A stretch of 64,000 bases of DNA from positions 71,774,042 through 71,838,041 of the forward strand of contig CM024759.1 in NCBI GenBank assembly GCA_014218235.1. Reading direction: 5' to 3'. The position numbers were made by a program, and so were the translations under genes. Below the pieces are notes generated by a model. It made no database searches. It saw nothing but the letters and a program-made list of their open reading frames with translations, and was not told where the DNA came from. This document shows positions 1 through 11,935 of this stretch, one piece after another. This stretch comes from Colocasia esculenta. Its lineage: Eukaryota > Streptophyta > Magnoliopsida > Alismatales > Araceae. Numbering within the stretch: position 1 is the first letter of the stretch; each line of letters begins with the position of its first letter.

Positions 1-1909
1 GGGTAGGGGTGAGCCTCTCTAGTCACTGCTCAGTAGGGAACTCCCCCAAAACCGAGCGAAACAAACACCACGAGTACGAATAGTAACAGCACCAACAATT
101 AATATAAACACTAAGCAGGTAAGTAAAGCTGTAAAAGTACTCACTGTCTGCCGACTACGAGAAACAACAGTAATAATAAACGGCAAACCAGTACAGTGTA
201 CAAGCTAAGTAGAGACAGCCAACACGAGCCACGTAAACTGGTTCGCGACACCAGAAACTGACTCGGACAACTAACACAGGTCTACCTCTCAGTCTCGCAG
301 CCACGGACGAAAGGTCCAGCTGCCGCTCCACGTAAAAAGGTCAAGCAACTGTGGAGACCAACTAACACCACAACCTGCAGACCACATGGTCACAGGCCCA
401 TGCCTGGCACCTCCAGAGACCCTGGCCTGGGATCGCTAGAGTGAGCACTGGAAAGGACTAGCTGGGGACCAGTGTCAACTACTGGTGTCCGTACCCCCAA
501 CTACGAGCGCGCTACAAGTGACTAAAAACAAACACAAGTGTCACTGTCCCACTGTCGTCTTCCCCCAGCCGGACGTACAACTCTAACACAAGAGTGAGGG
601 TGTCCAGGTCAGACGACACAGACCTCGACGGTACAGCACAAGTACTGGGACAAAGCCCCGAGCTAACAGCCTGCTCACAAAGAACCTGGGGCACCCAACT
701 GGAGAGGTAACCACGGTAGGCGTCGTACTACTCGCCACGTACACAGAACCACGTGCACGTCACACACAAACCACGTGAAACCTCACGTAAACCACAAGTA
801 ACCACTGGTCCACTACACGTGAACCTAACTGACTCGCGTACACAACGCGCAGTCACCGAAGTAAACAACTAACAGCATACCTCGTATGCTAAACACGTAA
901 ACCAAGTGCACTCAGTGCACCTCATGCGTCAACACACACGCATTATCGATAATTATGTACTAGTCATTTCTGCTCAAATAGAAGTAGGCGGCCACATCGA
1001 TTGCACTTACTGGGAGTCAACGGCAAGGGTCCTGGCCGTTAACCTCCTGGCTGAGGACATTGGCGACAAGCGATGTTGACGCCAAGTTCTCCGGCCATAA
1101 ACCCTGCAGAAACCCTAATCTGTGGCCCTGCGGTTTTCTAACTGTTCTAACTATGAAAAGCATGCAAATGTGATTCCTTTAGCATGCTAGAACCCAATAC
1201 AACCCACTAAAACATGCTCTGAACATTAAATAACACAAACACATTTATCCGCTTGGTGCAACTCTATCCAAACATGGATTATCATGCTGGTTCAAGTGGT
1301 TATGATGTGTTTTAATGTTCCTACGGAGCTAAACGGGTTCGTCCCCTACCTCAGAACGCGTTAGAATCTCCCACGATCTCCTGGTTCACGCCGAGCCCTC
1401 CGCGAGCTCCCACGCGAATTGCACCACTCCGCGACGTTTTCTCGCGTAATTCGGCGACGCCGCGCATTCTACGATCGTCCAACTACTCCTCGGCACCTGT
1501 TGGAAGCTTCAGAAACACCAGGGCGCGAGGCTGGGGCAAGAGGGAGAGAGAGTGAGCTGGGAAAGCTACCCTCGGGTGAGCCTTTAACCTGCAGAACTGT
1601 CAGGTTGGCGTCAACCCCCATGCCGCCAACAAGCACCGCCAGTCTAAACGTCCACAAAAGCTGCCGTTAAGTTCAAGAAGTCAACGTCCATGAACCTGGA
1701 CGCCAACAGTCAACGGCCACACCCTGGCCGCCAACTTAGACAGAACAGCAGCAGGTCCTATTCTATTTCCGGACCAACCTTGTGCTGCACCTGCTCAGCC
1801 ACGCATGCACACCATGCATTCCACACACCCAACTCACACTGGCCTCACAACGGCCGCCACAACCACAACACACACGATCCGCATGGATCCGAAAAGCACG
1901 CGACGTTAC
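1..1909. mobile_element. LTR-like fragment of unknown class, possibly Tat-lineage
   Basis: No coding domain is recognisable. The stretch ends abruptly in 'gacgttaca' at 1909, exactly where the 5' leader of the adjacent gypsy element begins without its LTR or primer binding site. Another element therefore seems to have inserted into, or replaced, that leader. Positions 1021-1038 and 1649-1730 hold the same CG-ended 18-bp palindromes found in the Tat-lineage LTR at 36065-36147, which is why I suggest a related family. Positions 730-930 are unusually rich in ACGTG/CACGT. The left end is outside the window, so class and orientation are inference. Confidence 0.35.
1021..1730. repeat. Dispersed CG-ended 18-bp palindromes (left cluster)
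   Basis: Copies lie at 1021-1038, 1649-1666, 1685-1702 and 1714-1730. Each has the form CGKCCA, a short variable centre, then TGSMCG (for example CGTCCATGAACCTGGACG at 1685). The last three are spaced 36 and 29 bp apart. The motif matches the arrays around the antisense genes of the Tat element at 37-40 kb. Confidence 0.7.
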
Positions 1910-2138
1910 ATAGGATGTCCTTACTAGGATATTTTAAAGTCTAGGATGTTCTAGGTGAACTGCCATGACACGTGTCTAAGTCAAACCATTATACCTATGT
2001 GAGGATTGGGTAGAACCATGGTTAAGACCTAAATACATTATATATAAATATATATGTATCAACTTAGTAATACTTTAGCACCCAAAGTCTAAAAAAAGAA
2101 ATAAATTAAATGTTATTGCTCGCAGGAGATTATAGGAG

Positions 2139-3080
2139 ATGGCTGGCGAGCGTGCACAAATGCGGGACTTGCAAAGGACTGTACAAGGGTTAACTCAAGC
2201 GCTTAACAACGTGATTCAAGTAGGAGCAAGAAATGGGGCGGGAGACTTATACGGGAACTTTCAACGAATGAATCCTCCTAGGTTTAATGGGACTCCGTAT
2301 CCCGATGCAGCTGAAAATTGGGTGAAGGCGATGGAACGAATATTTAGAGTTATGCAATGTTCAGAGCATGAGAAAGTCCTTCAGTTGGACTGCGATGCTA
2401 GAGCTTGGTGGGAAGCTGCCAATCGACAATTACCCAACGTCGACATAGAGTGGGATGAATTTTTAGAACTCTTCAACACAAAATATTTTTTCGAGAGGAT
2501 TCGTGAGAAGAAGGCAAATGAATTTACAGAGTTAAAACAAAAAATGATGTCTGTAGCAGAATATGAAGCACAATTTGAAAGACTAGCATAGTATGCACCA
2601 CATTTGGTGAGTACGGAAAAGATGAAGGCAAAGAGATTCTTAGAAGGGTTGAGACCTGTGTACTGGGAAAAGTTGGCTCCACTAGACATTGTAGTATATT
2701 CAAACATGGTATTGAGAGCTCAAATAGTAGAGGACACCATGGAACTTCTTGAAAGGATCCATAAGAAGAAGGCGTTGAAAAGGGAACGTGCTACCCATTC
2801 CAATGGTAATAATGGAAGAAATACAATAGATAGCAAGAGAATGAAAGGGGAAGTGGAGTGGAAGGAAGTCTGTGAATTTTGTGAAAAGCCAGGGCATTAG
2901 GTTGAAAACTGTTGGAAGAGATTGAGCAGATGCTTGCGTTGTGGAAGTCAACAATATTGAGTCTTCGATTGTCCAATAAAGAAGAAACAAACTCCACGCC
3001 AAGGACGATTACAAACCCTTGTGGATAAAAATCATACCAACGAAGGTGGACCAGGTACCATCACTAAACCCTTAGTTTAA
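2139..3080 (+). pseudogene. Ty3/gypsy gag (nucleocapsid) remnant
   Basis: Gag packages the element RNA into virus-like particles. The frame opens at the ATG at 2139. It contains the retrotransposon gag core: 'MNPPRFNGT' near residue 45, then 'DARAWWEA' and 'EYEAQFERLA'. Two CCHC zinc-knuckle relics follow at about 2870-2960 ('CEFCEKPGH' and 'CLRCGSQQ'). The protein aligns by eye with gag of element B at 25494. The same frame runs to 3080 but is interrupted by stops, at 2589, at about 2898 inside the first knuckle, and inside the second knuckle. It also lacks a few residues before the 'DARAWW' core. It cannot make full-length Gag. Confidence 0.85.
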
Positions 3081-3197
3081 GTTCATATTATTTTCTCGAT
3101 AGCAAAGCCCTAAGTGAGGGAGATGATGGAATGAAATATTCAGAATAAAATGGTAGTCGTATCATATCATATGAATTTGGGGACCAAATTCTTTTTT

Positions 3198-3209
3198 AGT
3201 GGGGGAGGA
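3198..3209 (+). other. Polypurine tract of element A
   Basis: AGTGGGGGAGGA lies immediately before the LTR start TGTAG at 3210. Element B has the equivalent tract at the same place (63513-63525), preceded by the same 'gaccaaattctttt' context. Confidence 0.8.
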
Positions 3210-6200
3210 TGTAGTACCCCAGAAAAATTCATTAATTAAAAATTATAGATAAATTGAAATTTTATCTATTAATAAATTCAAACTAGTTAAAAAGGTACGC
3301 ATCATTATTGTATACGTATAAACCCATATAAAAATTTCGTAAAAATAGTAGTTATACTTTAAATAATGTTCTATAATGACCCATCAAGAAATTTGGGCAT
3401 AGAAAAATCATTTTGACTAAGTTTTAGTAATTATGCGACTTATTAGCGTAATTATGGAACAAGTCGGAGAACTCATTATTTTATGAGCCAAATTAGATTA
3501 TAAATCAAAATAAAAATATGGGTAGGCATTAAATAATATGGGTTGATAGCCCATTATGATAATCAGACAATAGACAATCTTGACCCATGAATAAATGCTC
3601 TAACAAAAGGATAATTAAAACCCATTAAGTAAATTAAGTAGAGGGGTGTACAATTGAGCCATAGATAAGATATTGGGCCAAAACAAGAGCCCAATGATGA
3701 AGGTGGAAATATTGGGATAACTAATATAAATTTAATTAAGATAAAAAATCAATTGAATAAATATGATAAATAGATTTAAATTAGAATAAAGAATGAATAA
3801 ATAGAATTAAATTAAAACCCATTAAGTTAAATTAGTAATGGGTTATCTAAGGGTCCAAACATGGATGATGGGCCTAAATGAGAAGAGCCCAATTTGGATG
3901 GAAGATCTTTTAGCCTAAATTCAGAGTTAATTAATACATAAATTAAATAAGGGTAAGATAAATACTAAAATAGGTTGTAAATATCCTAAAAAGAGTCTAA
4001 ATCCTATCCTAACCCATTGCCCACGGATTTAGACCTCTTCTCCATCATATTAGGTAGATAAAGGCAAGAAATAGGGAGATAAATTTGGAGTTTTAAAGGA
4101 AAGGAGGAGTTTTAGAAAGGATGTACTCTTAAACAACCCTATAGACCTCTAATTCGTCACAACCAAGTCTCATTTCATTGCTGGGACTTTAGAGGACGAG
4201 GAGAGGAGGCTGAGGACGAGGAGCAAGGAGAATTTCATCTTCCTTTTCGTCCTCAATCCTAGGATTTTTTATCAACAAGAAAAGGTAGGAAATCTCTCAA
4301 GCATGAACTAATCAAATTTTACCCTAGGTAGACCATGATCCCCTCTTGCAAAGCCCCATGATTGCCCTATTTTTCATTGCTCCATGAAGGAGTATTAAAT
4401 GCATCAATCCTTGTCAACTCTATGTACCCGAACCTTCATGATTGCTCTCAATCCATGCGTGTGCATGATCCCGTGCTATGAAATTAATCTCATAAATACT
4501 ACATTGTGTTAGCTTTGAAACGCCACTATTTGCTCTAATTTTCATCTTGTATCCATTGCCAATTAAATCATTTTTCCATGACTATGCATGTTTAGGTCAC
4601 TGAAATGTAACCTATTTAAAGAATGCACAAACCTTGTATATTTTCTAATTACTCGTGCCTATTGATAGATCTACGTGTCTACTTTCGTTTAAAACTAGTT
4701 TCGTGATTTTAGGATCATCATGCGATTTTATATCAATTTTAGAAGAGCTATGTGTCATGCATGGGAGGGAAGGACCTAATTCAGAAAGGGCTAAACCCCT
4801 TTTCTGGGTCGGGCCGACCCTCTGAAGTCGCGACGGCCCGACTCGTCGTGACCTCAGAGGGGACGTGGTCGGCCAGACCGTCGCGTTATGAAAATGATGG
4901 CCTGCACCGTCGTGTTCTCCCCCGAACCGTGCCATTCGGCGGTTCGCCTGTCACGCCCAGGTCGCCCCGTCGCGACTGAATCGCGACGGGTGCCCCCGTT
5001 GCATTTCAAGGATTGCGGCCAGAACTAAAAATTGTGCTTATGCCCCTGCTCTATATGCCATCTAACCCTTGTTTAAGTTAAATCATGCATTGTTAGGATT
5101 AGTATTAACTTGAATATTATTATTTGTCAATATTTAAATAATCCTCGTTAATTAAAAGCCATGTGCACGATTTATCCTACTCCCAGATTTCTTACACTTG
5201 CACACATGTAACATTAATGTTTGCCATTTGACCCTATTAAATTACTCAATAACATATCTGGTAATTAAGTGAAATTAATTACTTAATTTCCCTATTATTT
5301 TAAATGACACTTGTCTTCGTTTTATTCGCGTGATTTGTACACCGTTATCGCGCCCCTCTACCTTCGAGGACTCGAGGCAAGATGGACAACGTTTCGTTAC
5401 ACACTTTTCTTGGCATGGACCACCTCTCTGTTAGGAATACTCCTGACTGGACTAGGGACTCCTTGTCAAGGCCTCCGTAAGTCTTTTTGTCTTTGGCACA
5501 CGTCCATTGCCGACGAACTGGTTGTACCCTTAAAACCCGTTACACCCTTAGGGATCAGTATGATCCAGCAGCCTTAGTGTGTTCTCTCTTACCTTGGGAT
5601 TACGCCGAACCATCTAGCCTGTGTTCATAACACGGCTAATGGGCGGATGTGACTTCTACCTGACTGCCGGCACCCGACTTAGTGCTGTGCAACTGTGACT
5701 ATCGTCGGTTTAACGTTGTTTTACGATTAAGTCCCTACTCTCACCTACTAACTCTGTACTCTCATCTATTCACGTTCGCTCTACTATCTCGTCTATTTAT
5801 CTAGTACTCTCTTAGGACCCTTTGAGCTATTGTGGCTCCTATTGTTTTGTACTGTTCTTAACTGTCTAGCGCTATAATGGGTCTTGTGACTCTACTGGAC
5901 TTGAATGCATACTGCTGAGGGCACGGAGAGTGTCTGAGGGGCTCCAATCTAGTCCTGGGGGCAGAGAGCCACCCGAAAATACCTGCAGGGGCTAATGACG
6001 GTGTCTGCATTTGCACCGGTTCTGACTAACTATTCTGAATTGGCTAGACATCTGACTGTTATACTGTGATTGTAGTCTGATAGTTCAGACGTACTGCACT
6101 ATTACTGTACTACCACTGATTGTTACTGAGCTGCTACTGTCCTGTTATTGAGCGGCTACTGTCATACTCTCCTATTGCATTGCTATGGTTCAACTACTTT

Positions 6201-6733
6201 CTCTCTCCTTGCTCTACATGTTACTTGCTATTGCTTGACAATGACGTTACTTGCTATCTTGTACGAATTACTCTCTTGACTTTACTCGATCGATCTCTCT
6301 AGTTATCCTGCCGTATAAGACATTAATCACTTAAATCATGCTTGTTTACATGAGATATTAAGTCCTACTGAGTGTTATCTCTCACCCTGCGCCATTGTTG
6401 TATGTGTTTTCAGGTAAGTCGGATGATGACCCTACACACACCAACGGGAATGGACTGGGGTGATGAGCGACAGAATGACCTTAGTATCATAGAATTTAGT
6501 TAGATATTTACTTAAATATCTTTTCCAATGTCATGAAGTCTTGGAGCCCTATGTTTTGGCTCTGAATTAGTGGTTGTAATAGTTTAGGTGATTTATCAAT
6601 AAAATGAAGCGTTTATTCCAATTATTGTTCATTAGATGCTCTGAATTACTTAATTGTGGTGCAATTTACTTTACTATGCACTTTGTTCCCGTCTCCTCAA
6701 TTTATTCCGCCGCTAAATTGGAGGGGCATGACA
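3210..6733 (+). repeat. 3' LTR of element A
   Basis: Starts TGTAGTACCC after the polypurine tract and ends ...GGGGCATGACA at about 6733, where copia coding sequence begins. Segments are clearly related to the element B LTR (22296-25287) and, inverted, to the solo LTR at 9393-11930: for example the 'ctcgaggcaaga', 'ccttgtcaaggcctccgtaag' and 'gtacccttaaaacccgttacaccc' stretches. A CG-rich block with repeated CGTCGCGA-type words lies at 4827-4990. The exact 3' end is set only by the CA terminus and the change of sequence class. Confidence 0.75.
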
Positions 6734-7770
6734 CATCAAGTATCCCACGACATTTGCATATGGTATCTTGGACATTTCTATCATTTCTTGTTTTGTCTTT
6801 GGACTTTGTTCAACGAACAACCTGAAATGATTTGCCAAAGGTGTTCCCACTGGTTTAGCATCCTCCATGCCAAATCTTTTTAACACCTTTTCGATGTACC
6901 TTTTCTGAGAGAGCCAAAGTTTTCCTGCTTTCCTATCTCTGTAGATTTCCATCACAAGGATCTTCTTTGCTGCACGAAGATCTTTCATGTCGAACTCTTT
7001 GCTCAGCAAGGATTTCAAAGGATTTACATCCTTCATATTCTTAGCAGCTATGAGCATATCATCCACATATAGCATTAAGAAAATGTAACTACCATCAGAA
7101 AGAGTTTTGGAATAAGCACAACAATTATACTCACATTTGGTGAAGTCAATACTCAACATGTATGGGTCAAACGTTTGTACCACTATCTTGGTGACTATTT
7201 TAACCCATATAGTGACTTCTTTAACTTACATACATAGTTCTCTTTGACCACCTCTCTAAACCCTTATGGCTGCTCCATAAAGATATGCTCTTCCAAATCA
7301 CCATGTAAGAAGGCAGTCTTCACATCTAACTACATTCTAAGTCTAATTGGGACATCATAGCTAGCAATATTTTGATTGAAGTGTGCCTCACCACTGGAGA
7401 GAAAACATCATTGTAATCTATTCCTTCCTTCTATTATCTTTTTGCAACCAACCTTGCCTTGTACCTTTCACCTTCCTTTTTTGATGCAGCTTCCTTCTTT
7501 TTATAAACCCACTTACAACCTATGGCTTTCTTTCCTTTTGGAAGTTCTACCAACTCCCAAGTCTTGTTTTTATCTAGTGACTCCACTTCTTCCACCATGG
7601 CTTCCATCCACCTGTCCTGTTTTGGACTGGATACTACCTCCCTGAAAGAACCTGGATCTCCACAACTAGAAATAAGAGCAAATAAAACCATATCCTCAAA
7701 CCCATACCTCGTTAGCAGTTTAATAGTCTGTCGTGGTCTATCAGAAGCTAGAGTCTCTTGTGGATGATCT
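6734..7770 (-). pseudogene. Copia reverse transcriptase remnant
   Basis: The N-terminal RT part (7691-7434) includes 'WMEAMVEEVESLDKNKTW' and 'GCKWVYKKK', typical of the start of copia RT (RVT_2). The catalytic motif reads 'LYVDDMLIAAKNM' at about 7060-7030, followed by 'KRFGMEDAKPVGTPL'. The region between these blocks is out of frame. The 3' end is cut at 6734 in the middle of the motif normally followed by RNase H. It would have made cDNA from element RNA and is now non-functional. Confidence 0.85.
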
Positions 7771-7983
7771 TCTTGCTCTGCATCTGGGATTCCTTCTGCA
7801 GTTCTTTTTCTTTTAAAGATCCCCTATCAAGCTCCACCTGAATCTTAGGCCTTTCTTTATCATCAACTTTGACAATCTAATCTTCCATTTCTCTTAACAT
7901 AGATACCTCATCAAATACCACATCTTTGATTATTACCACCTTCCTTTTCTCTGGATCCCAAAATGTATATTCCTTCACTTCAC

Positions 7984-8700
7984 CTAGGTAGCCGATGAAG
8001 ATACACTTTCTAGACTTAGAATCCAACTTGGACCATTGCTCTTAGCTTGGATGTAGACATATGCTGGACATCTAAAGATTTTCAGCCTGGAATAATCGAT
8101 TTCTTTTTTCCTCCACACCTCCTGAGCAACTTTCCCTTCCAACTTTAAAGAAGGTGACCTGTTAACTAAATAACATGCTGTTTTTACAGCTTTAGCCCAA
8201 AAGCTTTTAGGAAGACCAACCTGGATCCTCATACATATTGCCCTTTCAAGCAGTGTCATGTTCATTCTTTCTGCTACCCCATTTTGCTGTGGGGTCCCTA
8301 GAGTTGTGAAATTTGTCATAATTCCTTCTTTTTTTGCAGTATTCAATGATCTTAGATGACTTGTATTCAGTGCCATTATCAGACCTGATTCACTTCACAT
8401 GCTTCGTTGTTTGTTTTTCAACCATCGCTTTCCATTGCTTGAACTTTGTAAAAACTTCTGCTTTAATGGTGTAGCCACTGCCCCCCATACATTTATGTGC
8501 ACATATTCCAGCACATCCTTGCTCATGTATGTTGAAGTTTTGAATTTGACTCTACACTGTTTTCCATACACGCAGTGTTTGCAGAAATTCAGCTTGCATG
8601 ATTTCACACCATTCAGCAATTTCCTTTTGTGCAGTTCCATCATACCCCGCTTACTCATATGCCCAAGTCACATGTGCCAAAGAGTAGTATCATCTGTGCT
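7984..8700 (-). pseudogene. Copia GAG-pre-integrase and integrase remnant
   Basis: The 8658-8395 segment carries the zinc-binding pre-integrase region ('NFCKHCVYGKQCRVKF') and the first catalytic-core stretch ('LEYVHINVWG', where the usual LEL-H-D-WG aspartate reads N). The 8376-7984 segment has 'TTLGTPQQNGVAERMNMTLLE', the conserved block with the last catalytic glutamate, then 'FWAKAVKTACYLVNRSPS'. The middle of the core lies in another frame. Together these identify a Ty1/copia-type DDE integrase that has decayed. Confidence 0.85.
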
Positions 8701-8775
8701 AGTCTCAAATGAAGCTGTAGCAGCAACATTGCCCACAGCTGTACTCCCTATGAGACTATACAAATTGTTTTCAAT

Positions 8776-9159
8776 TCACTTTTCCTTCATCACAACCAAA
8801 ACACCTTTACTAACTTTGAACATGCCATTGCCAGGGGCTGCTGAAAGTCCATGCCCATTTCTCTCTAATTGACCAAGAGAGATTAAATTCTTCTTCAACT
8901 CGAGAAAGTTCCTAACATCTCCCAGTGTTCTGATCACACCATCATGCATCCAGATTCTGATATTCCTGATACCTACAACTTTACATGGGTGATCATCACC
9001 CAGCACGACAGATCCACCTTCATAATTCTTGTAGGTATCAAACCATTCTCTGTGAGGACAATAGTGAAAAGAGCATCTGGAATCCATAGTCCATGTGTTC
9101 AAGAATGAGTCCTTACCTGATGAGGCTATCAATAGCTCTCCATCATCAGAGCTGTCCAC
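8776..9159 (-). pseudogene. Copia aspartic protease region
   Basis: The open stretch has 'WTMDSRCSFHYCPHREWF', equivalent to the usual DSG catalytic motif with Gly replaced by Arg. It continues with 'GGSVVLGDDHPC' and 'LKKNLISLGQL', which leads into the pre-integrase region. Gag-Pol processing would be lost with the altered active site. Context (gag knuckle upstream, integrase downstream) and wording fit the Tork lineage. Confidence 0.8.
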
Positions 9160-9189
9160 TACTATGCTAGCAGAACTTGAGAATACCTA

Positions 9190-9387
9190 ACCTTGTCTTC
9201 TTCCTTTTTCTTTAACAATGGACAGTCTCTCTTGAAGTTCCCCTTCTGATGGCACTTATAGCACTCTGTCTTTTCAGCCTTCTTTGATTTTAACTTGGAC
9301 CTTTATCTGTTCTTCCCTTGATTCCTATCTTTTCACCTTCCACGACCCTTTTCCTTTGCAATCAACCCCTCTGCCTGAGAGTCCTCA
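9190..9387 (-). pseudogene. Copia gag C-terminus with zinc knuckle
   Basis: The minus strand here encodes a basic stretch followed by a CCHC-like knuckle, 'CYKCHQKGNFKRDCP', with Asn in place of the usual His. It is the continuation of the gag fragment at 11936-12540, separated from it by the solo LTR insertion at 9393-11930. Confidence 0.7.
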
Positions 9388-9392
9388 CTACT

Positions 9393-11930
9393 TATAACGT
9401 CTCGACGTGGAATATTGGAGCGATAAACAGTTAAATAAATAGTATAGAGCACGAAATAGACATCAAACCATTGCATAAATCGGAATCACGCCAAACTCTC
9501 CAACTTCATTAATAATTCCACAAATCATCTATTACATTCACCAATTCAGAGCCAAAACTATGGGCCCAGAGTACTTTACTCATGTCAAAACAAATTGAAC
9601 TATCTAACTAACTACTAAAAGTTTTGGGTTGTCAAAAAGACGGGTCACTCTTGCACCTCCTCATCCCCTTCCTTATGCGTGTGGTCGTCCCCATCAAACT
9701 CACTTGAAACACATGAAATAAATAGCGCAGAATGAGCGATAATTGCCCAGTAGAACTTAATATCTCGTGTAAATAGACATACTTTAAATGATTAATGTCT
9801 TGTCAAGCAGGATAACTATAGAGAATGATCAAGTATAGTCAAGAGAGTAATGTAATGATAGTAAGAGAACAATAGTACTTTCCTATGAAAAATAGCACAA
9901 CTAGCATGATAACGGATTGGCCATATAACGAAATAGCATGTAACGATTGCACAAATATGCACTAGTCGAGATAGCACGTTTGGTCGATCTTCTTGTCAAC
10001 CGAGAGAACATAGTATTGTGATTGATTGATTGTCTTAGATTAAATCTTTCAAGTCATGCGTTTGGATGCATGCCAAACACCCTGATCATTGAACCCCCGT
10101 GAGTTAATTGTCTTTTGAGCGCACCTCCCAGGACTAGATCGGGCCCTTTATAATGTTGCCTGGTATTGATCATGTTTTATCTTAGACAATCAAGATGGTC
10201 AAATAGAGTACCAAGAATAGATGAGTGTAATTGAAGAATAGATGAGAGTATAGAGAGAACGTGAACAGATGAGAGAAATAGGATAGTAGACAAGATTGAG
10301 GGTTACATTCGAAAATCATCGTTAACAAGCAATAATAACAGTTGCACAGCACACACGATTGTGTGCCGGCAGTCCGATAGAAGTCACAACCACCCAATAG
10401 TCATGCTATGAAAATAGGCCAGAGGGCCGACGTGATCTCAAGTTAAGAGAGAACAACTAAGGCCGTTGGATCATACTGATCCCTAAGGGAAAAATAGGTA
10501 TTGATGGTACAACCCGCTCATCGACAATGGACGTCTGCCAAAGTCAAGGAGTCTTACGGATACCTTGACAAAGAGTTCCTGATCCTGTTAGGAGTATTCC
10601 CAATGGAGAGGTTGTTCGGCCAATCGATTGATGCTTTAATCACGACGGGGTGACCAGTCGTGATTTGAGCAACGGTCCAGAATGTGACGTATCGGTCTAT
10701 CGCGTTAAGTCCAATCAGTACAGGGTATGAAGAATGCGACGTGTCGGGCCATCGCGTTCATGTCACGATGTGTCCCTCTATCACGACCTTCTGAGAATCG
10801 CGACGGGTCGGGCCGTCGCGTTCTCAGAGGGTCAGGCCGAGCCCCAAAAGTGAACTAGTTCACTTTGGAATTCGGTCCAGTCCTCCAAGGGATGATACAT
10901 TGGTCTTGTAAAATTCATATAAAATCATGTACTCGTTGAAAAATCATGAAACCACTTTTAAACCAAACTATACTTGTGTAGGTATCCACAGTAATGAACA
11001 ATTAGAGATTTGACATGGTATGGGCATGCTATGATTTGGTTACTTCACGATGGACCAAAATCATACACAGTGATGAAAAATGATTTAATTGGAGAAGATC
11101 ACTTGATAGAAATTGGGGAAAATAGGATCATTAGATTTCTGACATCATGTAGCATGTAGAGTAAACATTTCATGATACGAGATCAAGCATGGACATGGAA
11201 TTAGGGTGAACATGTCAAGTCGGGTACATGTTCTTAACAGGATTTGGAGCATGGAATACTCCCAATTGGCAGGATGAAATTGGGGAAAATATAGGGCTTT
11301 CGAAGATGGAAACATGGTCTACCTATGGTCGAAGTTAATTTGTTTTTGCTTGAGAGGTTCTCTACCTTTGAATGCTTGAATTCTAGGGCAAGAAAAGTGA
11401 AGAACTTGGTGAAGCTAATAGTTCCTAGCCTACTCCTCCTCGATTTCCTCATCCAAGTGCTCCTCTTCCTCGTTCTCCAGACTTCAGAAAGTGTCTAGGG
11501 TTGACTAGGTATGAAATGGAAGAGTATTTATATATTTTAAGTCTCATATTTACTTAAAACTCTTCCCTCTCATCCAACTCCAAATTTTCTATATTTATCT
11601 CCCTTTTTCCTAGCCATTATCCATCTAATTAGCATGAGGTGGGCACTAGATCCGTGGCCAAGGGATTAAAATAGGACTAGGACTCGTTTAAAGATAATTA
11701 TAAGTCATTATCTTGCCCCTTTTGAATTTATTAATAAATTAGTCACGAAATTTAGCTTAATTATCTCTATTCCAACATTCATGGGCTCTTCACTTTTGGG
11801 CCCATCAATTCATGTATGGACCATCTTGGGTAACCCATCACCTATTTTGACTTAATGGGTTTTAATTTAATCCCATTTTATTCTAATTTCAATTTCTTTA
11901 TCAATATTTTTAAATTCTAGAGTTGCTACA
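9393..11930 (-). mobile_element. Solo Ty3/gypsy LTR with 5-bp target duplication
   Basis: Reads TGTAGCAACTCTAGAATT... on the minus strand from 11930 and ends ...CGTTATA at 9393 (the usual final CA has become TA). The direct duplication 'ctact' flanks it at 9388-9392 and 11931-11935. It is related to the LTRs of elements A and B in inverted orientation and contains the same CG-rich block (10642-10836). No internal region is present, so it is the product of LTR-LTR recombination. It splits the gag of the older copia element. Confidence 0.9.
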
Positions 11931-11935
11931 CTACT

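Larger units (their letters stand above)
1910..6733 (+). mobile_element. Gag-only Ty3/gypsy derivative (element A)
   Basis: The order is 5' leader (about 1910-2138), gag remnant, polypurine tract, then 3' LTR. The leader resembles that of element B: both share the stretch around 'acctatgtgag' and 'gggtagaaccatgg' at the same distance before gag. About 130 bp separate the end of gag from the polypurine tract, so protease, reverse transcriptase, RNase H, integrase and chromodomain are all missing. It is either an internally deleted copy or a non-autonomous subfamily. The 5' LTR and primer binding site are absent. Confidence 0.75.

Noticed and set aside
512..694. Short minus-strand frame in the leftmost fragment
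   Set aside because: 60 codons, no domain, within a probable non-coding LTR-like region.
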